Part shown: positions 21,707 through 32,652 of the stretch, piece by piece | Numbering within the stretch: the stretch's first letter is position 1 | Layout of the letters: every line of letters starts with the position of its first letter | From: Polytrichum commune | Lineage: Eukaryota; Streptophyta; Polytrichopsida; Polytrichales; Polytrichaceae | Direction of reading: 5' to 3' | NCBI GenBank assembly: GCA_950295325.1 | Contig: OX485807.1 | Span: 45,290,440 to 45,354,439, forward strand | Length of the DNA stretch: 64,000 nt | The notes under the pieces: generated by a model | Database searches by the model: none | The model's input: only the letters and a program-made list of their open reading frames with translations | What the model was told of the DNA's origin: nothing | Position numbers and translations under genes: made by a program

Positions 21707-22880
21707 CGAGTTTAGAAAACATTAAGGATCGAAAGATCCTCGGCATTCGAGATTCAAAGAATTGAAGAATCCTTGCACTCGAAGACTTGGAAGGATTCGG
21801 AAGTCCTCAAAAACTTGGAGAATGGGCAAATAGGAGAATTTGAAGGTGTACGGCCGTAAAACAACACCTAAGCCTAGTTTTGTTTGGAGAAGTTTGAAAA
21901 CCGAAGGCGGGTTAAAAATAGCAAAAAGAGAAGGACCTCTTTGAGAAATTACATTTTGAACCCGGAGGACACATTTTCGGAATCGGAGCAATTTCATCTA
22001 AGATAGTTGGAATCAGAGAATCATGGGTTAAAGAGTACAAGGAACTTTACTCGGTGGAGATATCGGTTTCACCATCAAGAGGAGGACAAAAAGGAGATGG
22101 CCGTCGATTAGGCCACATCAAACTACAATCCAAGATGTCATCTCTAAACACATCTTGTCATTCAAATGAACTTGAAATGATTACGTAGGAATTCCTAAAG
22201 ATCTCCAAAGAAACTCTAACATGATGATTTAGGGATTACAAAGGAAAGAACTTGAGTAATCATAGGGCAAGCAGTTGGAATGAAAGATTTCATGCATATG
22301 AATGTGAACTCTAGGAATTGAGTATCGGAAGGAAATCTTATGAATATACTTTAGGGAGGGAGTATGTTTTGACTCTCAAGGAATTGTAACCTTATCATAA
22401 GCTTGATAATATAAGGGGAATATAAACTTGAAAACTTAGGTCAATTTGTCCTTGAGGATTCAAAAGAGCACTAAGATCATGTATCACAAAATTAAGGATA
22501 TATGAGCGCAAACACCTTCACCAGAAATGGAAAACCTAATGAAGGTCTAATTTTGGTGGGAGTAACTTCCATGTAAACCGGTCAGCAGCGGGTTACACCG
22601 TCTAAGTTGCTGAGGGTTTGAAGGTGACCTCGACACTCATTGATAGTTTTCGGATCAAAACAATTATAGTGGGAATTTGCTGGACAAAACATTACTCAAT
22701 GTGCAACTCATATCCTTTGGACCCTCATATAACAATGGGATGCTTCAAAAGTTGGGTAGAGAGACTCAGATTCAAATTGAACTTGCAACATCCCATTGTT
22801 ATATTTTGAGGGCCCGAGTCACTAAATAATGTTATGAAAACTTCATCTAATCCGAAACTATGGATCCAAACTTGCCAATC
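21707..22880. other. Single-copy sequence, no gene seen
   Basis: Purine-rich sequence continuing from the minisatellite, with no recognisable frame. The reverse frame at 21,722-21,997 has no family resemblance. At about 22,735-22,810 there is a small inverted pair around cataacaatgggatg / catcccattgttat, a 70-80-bp local hairpin next to the larger palindromic element. Confidence 0.4.
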
Positions 22881-24142
22881 GGAGGATGTTAAAAACCCCC
22901 CCACAAACTTTTCGGGGGGGGGGGGGGGGAATATTCTGTTAGGGGCAGCTGCCTGACATTTTTCTGCACCCGTCCGAAAACTGCTGCCCGCCCGCCTGAT
23001 TTTGAAAAAACTATTATACTTGCATTTTTGAAGGCTACTTGTCCACAAATCCCATATTGAGTGCACTTCATTTTCAAGGTCTCAAATCCAATATATATGT
23101 TCACTTCCTTTGAGTAAATAAGCAATTGACTAGATTCATTTTCAAAGTGAAACCGCAAATAAAGTAAGTAATTAACTTGGAAGTCAAAAATAAACAAAAT
23201 CCTCATTAGCACTGAGGTTATAATTTTTGTCACTTACAATTCAAAGGGACTTTGTCATTCTAAAATGAAACTAAAATTAATGATTTATTTTTAATTTATT
23301 TTTAATAGTTTAATACAATATAAAATAGGAAATATAGTTAATACCTTCTACTATCACAAAGTTTTCATATGCATTTAAACTAGTTAAGTAAGATTGAATG
23401 CAACTAAGTCTAATATATTCTGATTAATCCTAATTAAGCCCAATTAAATCAGAAAATATGCTTACCAAATTAATTAAGGCTAATTAATCATAAATTATAT
23501 TTACTGGAGTTAATTCCATTTAAATCATGATTAATTCCAGTAAGTACATTTTAGAATTAATTAGGGTTAATTAATTTGGTACGAATATTTTCTGATTTAA
23601 TTGGGCTTAAATAGGACTAATTAGGATTAATCAGAAATTATTAGACTTATTTGCATTCAATCTTACTTAACTAGTTTAAATGCGTATGAAAACTTTGTGA
23701 TAGTAGAAGGTATTAAATATATAATATATTAAATAAATTTTATTTTAAATAAATTTTAGTTTCATTTTAGAATGACAAAGTCCCTTTGAATTGTAAGTGA
23801 CAAAAATTATAACCTCAATGTTAATGAGAATTTTGTAATATTTTTGACTTCCAAGTTAATTACATGTTTCATTGGCGATTTCAATTTGAAAATGAATCTA
23901 GTCAATTGCTTATTTACTCAATGAAAGTGAACATATATATTGGATTTGAGACCTTGAAAATGAAGTGCACTCAATATGGGATTTGTGGACAAGTAGCCTT
24001 CAAAAATGCAAGTACAATAGTTTTTTCGAAATCGGACGGGCGGGCAACAATTTTCGGTCGGGTGCAGAAAAAATGTTGGGCGGCTGCCCCAGACAGAATA
24101 TTCCCCCCCGAAAAGTTCGTGGGGGGGTATTTAACGTCCTCC
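22881..24142. mobile_element. Palindromic (foldback-like) element family A, 1.26 kb
   Basis: Nearly the whole element is an inverted repeat. The ends read ggaggatgttaaaaac at the left and gtatttaacgtcctcc at the right. Next come G/C runs around aacttttcgggg / ccgaaaagtt, then about 500 bp of arm, including gtttcactttgaaaatg-type sequence, and an AT-rich centre at 23,501-23,541 (tactggagttaattcca ... ttaattccagta). A relative with shorter arms lies at 40,523-41,524 and a half-copy at 7,560-7,965. No transposase frame is present. I could not define a clean target duplication; the flanks caatc / ccaatc are similar but not adjacent on both sides. Confidence 0.8.
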
Positions 24143-24194
24143 GGCCCAATCTGAGCTACTTGTGCGAATGCTCAGACCCTTTTCTTGTAAAACT

Positions 24195-24290
24195 TAATGT
24201 ACCTTATATCTAGACCCTTATATCTAGACCCTTATATGTAGACCCATATATCTAGACCCTTATATGTAGACCCTTATATGTAGACCCTTT
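24195..24290. repeat. ~16-bp tandem repeat (tagacccttatat)
   Basis: Six imperfect units of the form ctagacccttatatgta. It lies just outside the right end of the palindromic element. Confidence 0.9.
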
Positions 24291-24744
24291 TCGTGCTGTG
24301 CCATTGACAGACGACGCCACCCGTTTTGTTGTTGACATAGGACCCCACAAATTTTCTCGTTCATAAATCCCAAAGAATCAAAGGAATTCCTGCGGGTCAA
24401 GCAGGTCAAGTGGCACATGTACAGATCCCAACAATCTTAATCTTTTTGTGTGCCGGAAGGCAGGGATGATGGTAGAATGATGATGATGATGAACGATGAT
24501 GGTAGATCAGCATGGCCGGGTATTAACTGATATGCCGGGTATACAGCCACTGTTTGAACGCCTTTTTTTGACCTGAATGCGGGCTGTCCAGCTCCTCTCC
24601 CTCCACCATCGATTTCCGAGGGCCGCTTCCATGACCCAGATCGCTCCTCCGCTTGGGTCTCAAAATGGGTGATTTCCGTCCGGCTTTTGCCACCGTGACA
24701 CCGTGGGCAAGTGTATAAAACACGTTAATCCTGCGATCTCACAT
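24291..24744. other. Copy-specific sequence upstream of block B copy 2
   Basis: This is not shared with the upstream sequence of block B copies 1 or 3. A GC-rich leader-like stretch lies near 24,540-24,710 with a TATA-like gtataaaac at 24,713. A small gat-repeat (atgatgatgatgaacgatgat) occurs near 24,477-24,500. No gene seen. Confidence 0.35.
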
Positions 24745-26040
24745 TTTGTGTCGATTGTAGTAACTTCATGTGTGATGCATCATTAGATTGTAGTGAAGGC
24801 TGCATCCTCTACTTTGCCACACCTCATTTCGGGATACGGTGACCAATTCGGAGGAGTCCGACATGCACACTTGAAGAAAGCACACAAGGAAGTTGAGGTG
24901 GTCGACCATCTCCAGCACCTACCAATACCGAATCCAGGTGCGATCCTCTTAGCCTGTCTTCATTGTTCATTTCCTTTTTCTTTTTGTATTTTTTTTTGTT
25001 TTTGTTACGTGTCGTCCCAGTTGCCAAGAATAGATTGACGGACTGGATGAAGAATCATCAAACAAGAGAGCGAGCGGTTTCTTGTGGGGTCTGCCTTACT
25101 TTCACATACTGAACTTATAAACAGTGTCCAAGAAGAGAGCGGGCACTTTGAAATTCCAGGATCCTTTATTTTCTTGGCTTAGAACACTGTTTTCTTCGAT
25201 ACAAACATTTAGACGAACTACGGTATTACTAATTTTATTCCTATCATTCCCCTTCTCCTCATCATTGTATCGTATTCATATTCGTTCGCATTCAACCAGT
25301 TCATGTCAATACATTTGCGTTTGTCAGTCAGTTTTGATGCCCGCAATCTTTGCAAGTTCGTGATCTATAGACATGGCGAATTGAAGATTGTTGTTTGGAG
25401 TCCAGTATGTGCAGTGCTGTCTCAAAAACCAAGTATTGAAATTTTTATTCTCACCCCGTTGGGACTTCTTGAGCGGTGTCTCCTCGCTTACTCATGCACC
25501 TCGAACTAAGAACCACTCGGTTCCGGAAATGTTTAGTGACTCGAGAGATTCCAGGTGCGTCTCTGAGAGCAGCTGGAGTGGACGAGCAATCATGAACCCA
25601 TGCCTTGCGAGTCTTGAAGCTAAGTTAATTGGGTGCAGCACAAACTTGTGCAAGCTTCATCTCCCTTCTCCCCCTTCTCTGACGGGTGGTGCACATCTAG
25701 AACATCACTAGGATGCAGGCGATCGTTTGGCGAATCTTTTGTGTGACATAAATTACCATGATTCTAGGTGCACGTGTTATGCTCTCGAAGGAACTTGAAA
25801 ACCGAGGTTCTTCGACATTTCATTTCTTCCTGACACTCTTGCTGCCTCTCCGCCATCGAGGCGGGCCCCTCACAATAGACGCACACGATGTATCTCGGGA
25901 GCGTAGAGCCATCAGCGAGCCGCTACGGAGGTGGCTTCAGCTGACCTCCAACCGATTCCCTTCGCAGATTTCGTATCCATTTTGGTGCCTCCTGCTCTCG
26001 TGAAAGGCACATTCGTAGGCCGGTTCACACGGGCTCCCAA
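24745..26040 (+). repeat. Block B, copy 2
   Basis: Colinear with 8,205-9,545 but with a 30-bp deletion in the segment near 24,919 and a few extra bases (acaaacatttaga) near 25,202 that are shared with copy 3. The 107-codon forward frame at 25,388-25,711 is open as in copy 1. Even so, it differs from copy 1 at about 13 residues, which argues against strong protein constraint. Confidence 0.6.
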
Positions 26041-27120
26041 GTCTAAGTCCCAAGTTACTTGAAGCCAATCTGTGCAATCTCAACCGTTGAGAGCATGGCA
26101 GTTGGGATTTACCACTTCACACGGGTTTCCAAGTCCTAAGTTTCAAGTATGACATGGATGCATGCATGGCAACAATTTTTGGAGGTGAGGGCTTGGGACT
26201 TGTGTTGCGAGATGGGTAGAGCAAAAAGCTAGACCAAACTCTCAAATCAAGTCCCACAATTTTTTTTGCAGAATATAATCAAGATCTGACTTCAATGATA
26301 GTTAAACATATTATAGTGGTTACTTGAGGTATGTACCAAAAATAAAGAACACAATGTAGGTGTAAATTTTTGATTGTGGAGTGAAATTCAAGATTCATGT
26401 TTGGATTTTGAATTGCTCCCACCAACATGGCATTTTGCATCTAGCATGGACAAGGCCTTGAATCTTTGATCCGCTTGACCTGTGTTTTCGTAGCTTCCTT
26501 TTGTACCTTACACTAGTAAGAGATGTGATGAAATCTATGACAACTATAGGTTGGACTTGACTCACTTGTCCACTAGATTGTGCTCTAATGACCGCCCCTT
26601 CAAAATGGACGTGTGTTCAAGAACTAGCATGGTACCTACTAGTGTGTGAGGGATGTAAAGCAATTGCATGGATGTGCCACTTGACTTAGAGGCAACATCT
26701 CAAGGCTGGAAATTGGGTTGAAATTTCGTGTACTCTTAGCTCAAAATTCTAGTGTAATTGTTGTTAATGCATGAATCTTCCACTCACATATGTGCATGTT
26801 GAGTGTGTGAGTTTGTTCCGTGTTCTTCATACATTTGTGCATATGTAATCAAAGATGGTCTTAAAGGTATGTAAGGTGTCCTGATTTCGATATAAATTCC
26901 TTGACAATCGATTTCGTAATGCAGATTCCAAATCTTCTTAATTCGGTAACAAAAATGAATTTTCTTGAGTGACAAAGCTACATTTCATATATTTGTCACA
27001 CAATGGTTGGTTGAAACCATTGCTCAAGTAGATGTGGCAAGTAAATAAATTCAATTTCGGCAAGCAAAGTGCATGGACTGAAAGGTACTTATCTTCTATT
27101 TGTTTCAAGCAAAGTTTCTC

Positions 27121-29857
27121 ATGTCAATGATTATGTCATACTTGTTCAGTATATTGCTCGATCTTGACCAACCCATGGAGGACTTCTTGAGCTTCAATGA
27201 AGTCATGGGATTCTATGTTTCAAATATTGAACAAATCGAGGTGTTCCCAACAATCAACGAAGAGGAAACGGAAGTGGCTGAACAAGTCGGTGGAGGCCAT
27301 GAATCTACAATGAATATTATGATAAACGGGGGGCATCCAATATGTGGAACAAGTTCATCTTGTAAGTGAGGCTTTCCCTATGCCATCATTTTATTTCTTT
27401 AATGCATAAGGCAAACAAGCATTAAATATATGATTACAATAAAATAAAATAAAATCCTAGTACATGATATATGGTTTATGGTATATGGTTTATGGTATAA
27501 TTTATTTTCAAGTACACTAATTGCAAAGGGTTACAACTCTAGGAGCGGCACATCCACTAGTTTTTGGTGTGACACCATAATTTCCTTAATAGAAGTATAT
27601 CAAGAAAAGACATGAATCATTTATCGCTAAGAAAATTTCAAGGTATTGTAAATTAATTTTGAGACTATACATGGACATGTTGAGATCAAGGGGAGATATA
27701 AGGCTTCAAAATATTGCGTAAATTCATGTGATATTATGCAGAATCGATGAGTATTTTGAAGAATGCCTACTAGTATAGTTTAAAAAAGAAACTACAATAG
27801 ATTGTTTTGTGCAATGTGGATGTTTGGGAAAAGAACATTTTATATTGGTTCATTGGGAGTCAAAATCATTTTATCACCTCTTGGCATGTAAAAATGAGAT
27901 TGATCCCCAATAAATCAGTCTAAAATGTTATTTGTTCATACCCCCACACCAACTACAAGCATGCACCGAAAACCTAGTGAATATGAAAAGAATTATATCA
28001 AAAACAACCAACTCTCGACTTTAACTCTGGTTGAATTAACCCCTAACTTCCCAATTTTCCCTTAGATTTGTTTAGAAATTGTGACCTCAATTTCAATGAC
28101 CATAGTTGAAGATCTAATGTTTTTTTGATAAATTTAACGCATAGATGTGTGCAAGTTAGAGGTGACTATGTCGAAGCCAAATTTCAAATGTCAAAGTTTT
28201 ATTGCGTAGGAGATAATACTAGGAATGTCAACGGTGGTCTTGAGGGGGAACAATTTAGAAATCAAATTAGGGGATATTCTTAAAATTCAAACCTCCACTC
28301 AAATCATCTCAAATCAGCTCACAAATCTTGAAAGCATTACTTTGTGATTTTTTGGGAAGCTTTGCAATTTGAGGCAACAATGCCATGAGTGCACTCCTTC
28401 ATGGATTTACACTCACGAGCACATGTCCGACTAAAACTTCCAGTATTAGATGTATTGGTTATGTTGCGTTTAAGTGTAAAGCAAATTTTCATATCAATCA
28501 GGAATCATTTGCATATAGGGATCAACAAAAAACATGTTTGGGATATGCTATCCCTAAACTTCAGAGGTGACACATGTCAATTTTTTTGTTATAGATTGGT
28601 TCCATTGTAAACCAAAGGAGAGCATACACTCATATTTCAGTTAATCCAAACATAGCCAACTTTGTTGAATCAAAATTATCCATGTGGTAGAACATAGGAG
28701 ACTTGAACATGAACAAGAGGATTAGTTAAAATAGTCAAGAAACCATCCAAACCGCTCACGACCATATTATGGTCGCATTAGACATTAGGGGTTAAGGGAT
28801 GACTCTAATATCCTTAAATGTTTAAACGTAAATCATAAGTTATACATTGAGACATTAAAATAGTTATTTTTGTGTTTTTTTATCACGTTGTGTATATTTA
28901 AGTGGATTGGCATTTTTGCTCGCCCTCTCACCCATTGTATGCTCACCCTCCCTTCCCCTCCCCCCCCCATCCGTTTGTTTTAACCCCGTTCTCTGTAATT
29001 GCTCATGTCTTGGATTCAAGTTAAATATGAAAGATGTTGGAGTTATGAAGGCCTTTCATGATTGAGGAACATTTATAAATTCATCCAAATCTTTATATAA
29101 CTTGACTCAAGTCAACATTATGAATGGGTTTAATTAACTAGTTATGTATAACCCAAGAATTGGTTGGCATTGTGTTTAAGGGATTGTAAAGCACTTGTGT
29201 GCAACTCACATTGCTACACATGCTTCAAAAGTAGTTGGTTGGGCACGGGCTCATCATGTAAAGTCTACTTAATGTGGTTTTGCTTAGGTTGTGTAATATG
29301 CTAGGAGTGACTTTACACTATGTGGCATTTTAGTCAAGCATCTTCATCCCACTTGAAATGTGAGCGTTATTAACCATCTATCTTTAATTATAAAAGTTAA
29401 ACTAGGTCATAATATGTTAATGTGTTGAATTGCAATTTTGAAGACATCCCTCATGGCTTGATTTGTGGCAGGTTCACAAAGGAATGTGCCAAGGGTCGAC
29501 GGAGGAGATGTCACCATCCCACCCTCCATCAATGTCGGTGATTGTGTTGAGTTTTTGACGAGTTTCCTTGAGCAACAACTATGTGAGTCCCCATGTCAAA
29601 ACAAAATTTGGACTAAGAAAATGCTACATAAGATAGGAAAGGAAATACAAGTTCTTCCTCCAAGGAACCAATCAATTGTCAAGAATGGTGATGAAGACAT
29701 CATATCCAATTGGAAATCCTATGTGGAGGCATTGATCAAAGAATTGAGGATCGTGCAAAGCAGAGGTTTTCATGTATGCGACTCAGGGGTGTATGTTCTC
29801 ACAAATACCCCATATGCTCTTATTTTGGAGATGGTGGCGGAGATGGTGGTAGGCTAA
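27121..29857 (+). CDS. Unknown two-exon protein, copy 2 (predicted 208 aa)
   Basis: Same structure as copy 1. The acceptor tttcaag ends at 27,109 and the ATG is at 27,121. Exon 1 ends at 27,361 before GTAAGT, the intron is about 2.1 kb, the acceptor gtggcag ends at 29,471, and exon 2 runs from 29,472 to a TAA at 29,855-29,857. The splice rebuilds TGT (Cys). There is no stop or indel in either exon. Compared with copy 1, exon 1 has a few substitutions (for example SFNEVMGFYVSN, GGHPICGTSSSC). The first half of exon 2 has more (VDGGDVTIPP, LEQQLCESPC), and the last 70 residues are nearly identical. Identity of the protein is unknown. The uneven divergence suggests either functional constraint on the C-terminus or gene conversion between copies. 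Confidence 0.5.
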
Positions 29858-30019
29858 ATGGATGATGTTCTACATGTCCTAGAATTTTGCAATCACTACA
29901 CATTGAGTAGAATGTACTTTGTACAAGATAAAATGTAGTGGATTTATAGGATGTATAGTGACATCCAATTTTAGGCATATAAATTGCACCTAGAGTAACA
30001 AAATCTACTCCAAGTATAT

Positions 30020-30020
30020 G

Positions 30021-30061
<41 letters not shown>
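30020..30061. repeat. (CT)n(AT)n microsatellite
   Basis: About twelve CT units pass into nine AT units. The reverse-strand frame crossing it (YIYIYREREREREH) is a microsatellite artefact. Confidence 0.95.
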
Positions 30062-30642
30062 CACCTAAACGCAAATATACAACTACATAGGTAGGGTGGC
30101 TTAAACCCAAGGCCTTAACCCATATCTCATAGGTGCTCTGAGGCTAAGCTACATAAGACCATAATAGAACTCACATGGGCGACCTTCCTAGCACTTTGTT
30201 TTTGGTGCACCCTACCACCTATGATCCATCCCAATCATAGTCGGGTATTTGGGTGAATTAAATATTGGCAACCAACCATGTGGGAACCTAGGGGCTTGCC
30301 CTTGGGGCAAATAAGTGCCAATTAGCTTGTCCACATCTTCAAAAAGTGGTAGTAGTTAATTGTTGTTGGGGGCCCTTTCATAATGCATGTGTGGGGATTA
30401 CATATAGACTTAGGCCCACTCTAAAATGAGGCAACACCATAACTCATGTTGGTGGCAACATCATAGTTGTTTTTCTTTCTTTGTACTTACTGTATAGGCA
30501 TACATATTTTGTCAAGTGAGCATCATTATAATCTTTGGGATATTTTGTGGTTTTAACTTTAATTATGTAGGCAAATGGTGCTACTTGTAGGATACCGAGC
30601 ATATGATTTTAATTACATACCCTTAATTTTGTAGATTTAGTG

Positions 30643-30702
<60 letters not shown>
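30643..30702. repeat. (CA)n(TA)n microsatellite
   Basis: About 20 CA units pass into about nine TA units. The same site is a plain TA run in copy 1 and a shorter, interrupted CA/TA array in copy 3 (49,787-49,832). Confidence 0.95.
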
Positions 30703-30703
<1 letters not shown>

Positions 30704-30736
30704 CAATTGCAAATTTCACAATTATTAAGTACAAGG

Positions 30737-30970
30737 TCAAATTGTCTCAAGGCACACTTTTTGGTGCCATTCTAGAGAAGCAATATAGATTCGGTTGATG
30801 TTGGCAAAGCCTTTGGCCACTACCTCCAAAGCATCTTCTTGGTTGAGCACTTCCATGTGGAGGAGGGGGGTCAACATATGAAGGAGTATATTAAATATAT
30901 GCCTTGTTGTCAAGAATGCAAGTTGAAATGTGGGTGTCATTGCATTTACATTTTGAATGTTGCATGTCAA
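30737..30970 (-). CDS. Conserved reverse-strand frame in block D, copy 2
   Basis: A 77-codon frame from TCNIQNVNAMTPTFQL to EWHQKVCLETI, open and length-conserved relative to 14,142, 49,864 and 61,076. The function is not recognised. It is treated as a candidate exon or passenger frame, as described for copy 1. This copy lies at the outer end of the left arm of the first large inverted repeat. Confidence 0.3.
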   Translation of the reverse strand: MTCNIQNVNAMTPTFQLAFLTTRHIFNILLHMLTPLLHMEVLNQEDALEVVAKGFANINRIYIASLEWHQKVCLETI

Positions 30971-32124
30971 CTAGATTGATGGAAAATTATGTCTTGAGAT
31001 TTTAGAGAAATGAAAAGAAATCCACAAAATATGAAATGTTTGGACAAGGAATTGAATATAATCTAAGAATATGCCACCATTATGAAACCAAGTAATGTTC
31101 AAACAATGATAATCTTGGGACCACATCAATAAGTTTATGCAAAATTAATCAATCTTGTTCCGCTCCAATGGAAGCCAATTTATGGTTCTAGGAAAAGGTC
31201 AAGTCCCCCTCCTCAAACTTCAATTTCATACTCCCGATATCCTATCACATTGTGATCCATCTTCAAGGTTGTTAACATTTCTAATGTCATACCACTATAA
31301 TGATCCATCAACTTATGGTGGTGGTGGGATGTGAAAATGAAGATAATTTCAATCAAAACATGATGTGGCGAGAGGAGGGTCATCAAACACCAATATAGCA
31401 CCCAACTTAACTCCCAATACCTAATACCAATTTATTGTGACCCACACTAAATACTGACAATCAAATTTTGCACTTACATATGACAATGCCATGTAAAGTA
31501 ATCGTTGTCGTTGTTGTTGCTGCTACAAAAACCAACATTTGATTTTCTTTGTGGATTCGAATGCTTTGTTGTAAATGGCCTCAATTATTATGAATGAAAT
31601 ATGAAGATAATAAGTGATACCATATGTAGCGCAATTTTGGAGTAATGTGATAATGTATCCGTACATTCAATATTTGCAAACAGATGAACCAATAATACTA
31701 GTGCACATTAGTAAATACGCTAATGTATAGATTTAGGAAATATAACTACATTGTTTAATCTGGTTTTGCTTTGATCTTTCTTGTCACTGACACTAATTGA
31801 AAAAATCTTGGCAATTAGAATCTAGTGTAATCCATAGTGTAAGACATGAATATGGAGAAGTGACACTATCCGGCTGCTAACACTAATTAAATACCACAAA
31901 CCTAGAATATTACCGGTCCTAAAATCCACGAGATTACCTTACAGGTGCCACATGTCACGTAGCGGTTGGTGCGGACATTCGCAAAAGGTGATGTGGCGAC
32001 AGCATGTCCGACCAATCACGTGGCCTTATAAGCCCAAGTCATCCTTCACACCCGGGTCGTTGCTGGAGGACTTGCACTCAAATCTGGACCGTCCATTGGA
32101 ATCGTCTCTCCTCCGTAGGTAGAA
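30740..32124 (+). repeat. Left arm of inverted repeat IR1
   Basis: This is the reverse complement of 34,976-36,255. Long stretches compared by eye (for example 31,080-31,140 and 31,500-31,570) are identical, with only isolated differences such as gcaagtcc/gcaggtcc near the inner end and one roughly 105-bp deletion in the right arm. Other copies of block D differ at several percent of positions. The inner boundary is at about 32,124, just after cctccgtaggtagaa. Confidence 0.85.
32012..32032 (+). promoter_or_regulatory. Promoter module E, copy 2 (faces the LRR loop)
   Basis: CCAAT, CACGTGG and TTATAAG in the same order and spacing as copy 1. The leader is cut after about 90 bp by the breakpoint at 32,124. 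Transcription from here would run into the rearranged loop and then the sense strand of the LRR pseudogene. Confidence 0.55.
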
Positions 32125-32127
32125 TCG

Positions 32128-32368
32128 TCTCTGTCCATTTAATACTCTCCATTAAATACCATTCCTTTCCGCCGTAATAACTTCATAATACCTCACGAAC
32201 CAACAACCCTGGCTTTTGTTAACAAACAGTTTGCTTAAAAATCATTCCAATGAGGATATGATGATAATTTCTATTCTTGTGAACTGATTTTGAGTACAAA
32301 ACACATCTTATGTATATACAAAATTCATTTTTGTTTTCAGGTCCAACTATGATAAGGTGTACCATGCA
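32128..32368 (-). pseudogene. Inverted fragment of the resistance locus (56.26-56.50 kb)
   Basis: The reverse complement matches 56,262-56,495, including ggtacaccttatcatag and agccagggttgttggttcg. That source lies between the NB-ARC and LRR parts of the 55-59 kb pseudogene. It is non-coding here. Confidence 0.75.
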
Positions 32369-32620
32369 TCCCCCCCCCCCCCCCACCCTCGGTTCCCTGC
32401 CTCCAAGCTACTTAATCCACAAAATTGTGAGTAAATCAATCACAAAAAAAGACAACTCTATTGCCCTATATATGCATCTAAGAAGTATAATTTATACACC
32501 CATTGCCTATCGATAATTGTTGTACGTAAATATCCATGTGAATCTCATTACGCATTGAAAGTGACATCAAATAACTTGTAATAGCCATAGTTTGAATTGG
32601 TTCGCCAATGGTGTCGGTTG
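32369..32620 (-). repeat. Inverted fragment of block F
   Basis: The reverse complement matches 53,570-53,825, including the homopolymer (a C-run here, a G-run at 53,811) and tccaagctacttaatccac. It also matches 59,845-59,975 in direct orientation. The small forward frame across it is a chance product of the C-run. Confidence 0.75.
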
Positions 32621-32652
32621 GGGTTTGGGATTAGGGTTTAGGGTTTAGGGTT
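32621..32652 (+). repeat. Interstitial telomere-like repeat (TTTAGGG)
   Basis: About four and a half units of the plant telomere motif, the last two and a half perfect (gtttagggtttaggg). They lie exactly between the end of the inverted block F fragment and the start of homology with 56,851. The corresponding position at 56,851 has no such repeat, so these bases are specific to this junction. Confidence 0.75.

Noticed and set aside
22881-24142. Clean target duplication for the family A palindrome
   Set aside because: The flanks caatc and ccaatc resemble one another but are not both adjacent to the inverted ends, so I do not claim a duplication.
29820-30110. Reverse frame with YIYIYREREREREH
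   Set aside because: Produced by the (CT)n(AT)n microsatellite; not conserved in the other copies.
32310-32516. Forward frame across a C-run
   Set aside because: The frame depends on the length of a C homopolymer inside an inverted block F fragment.
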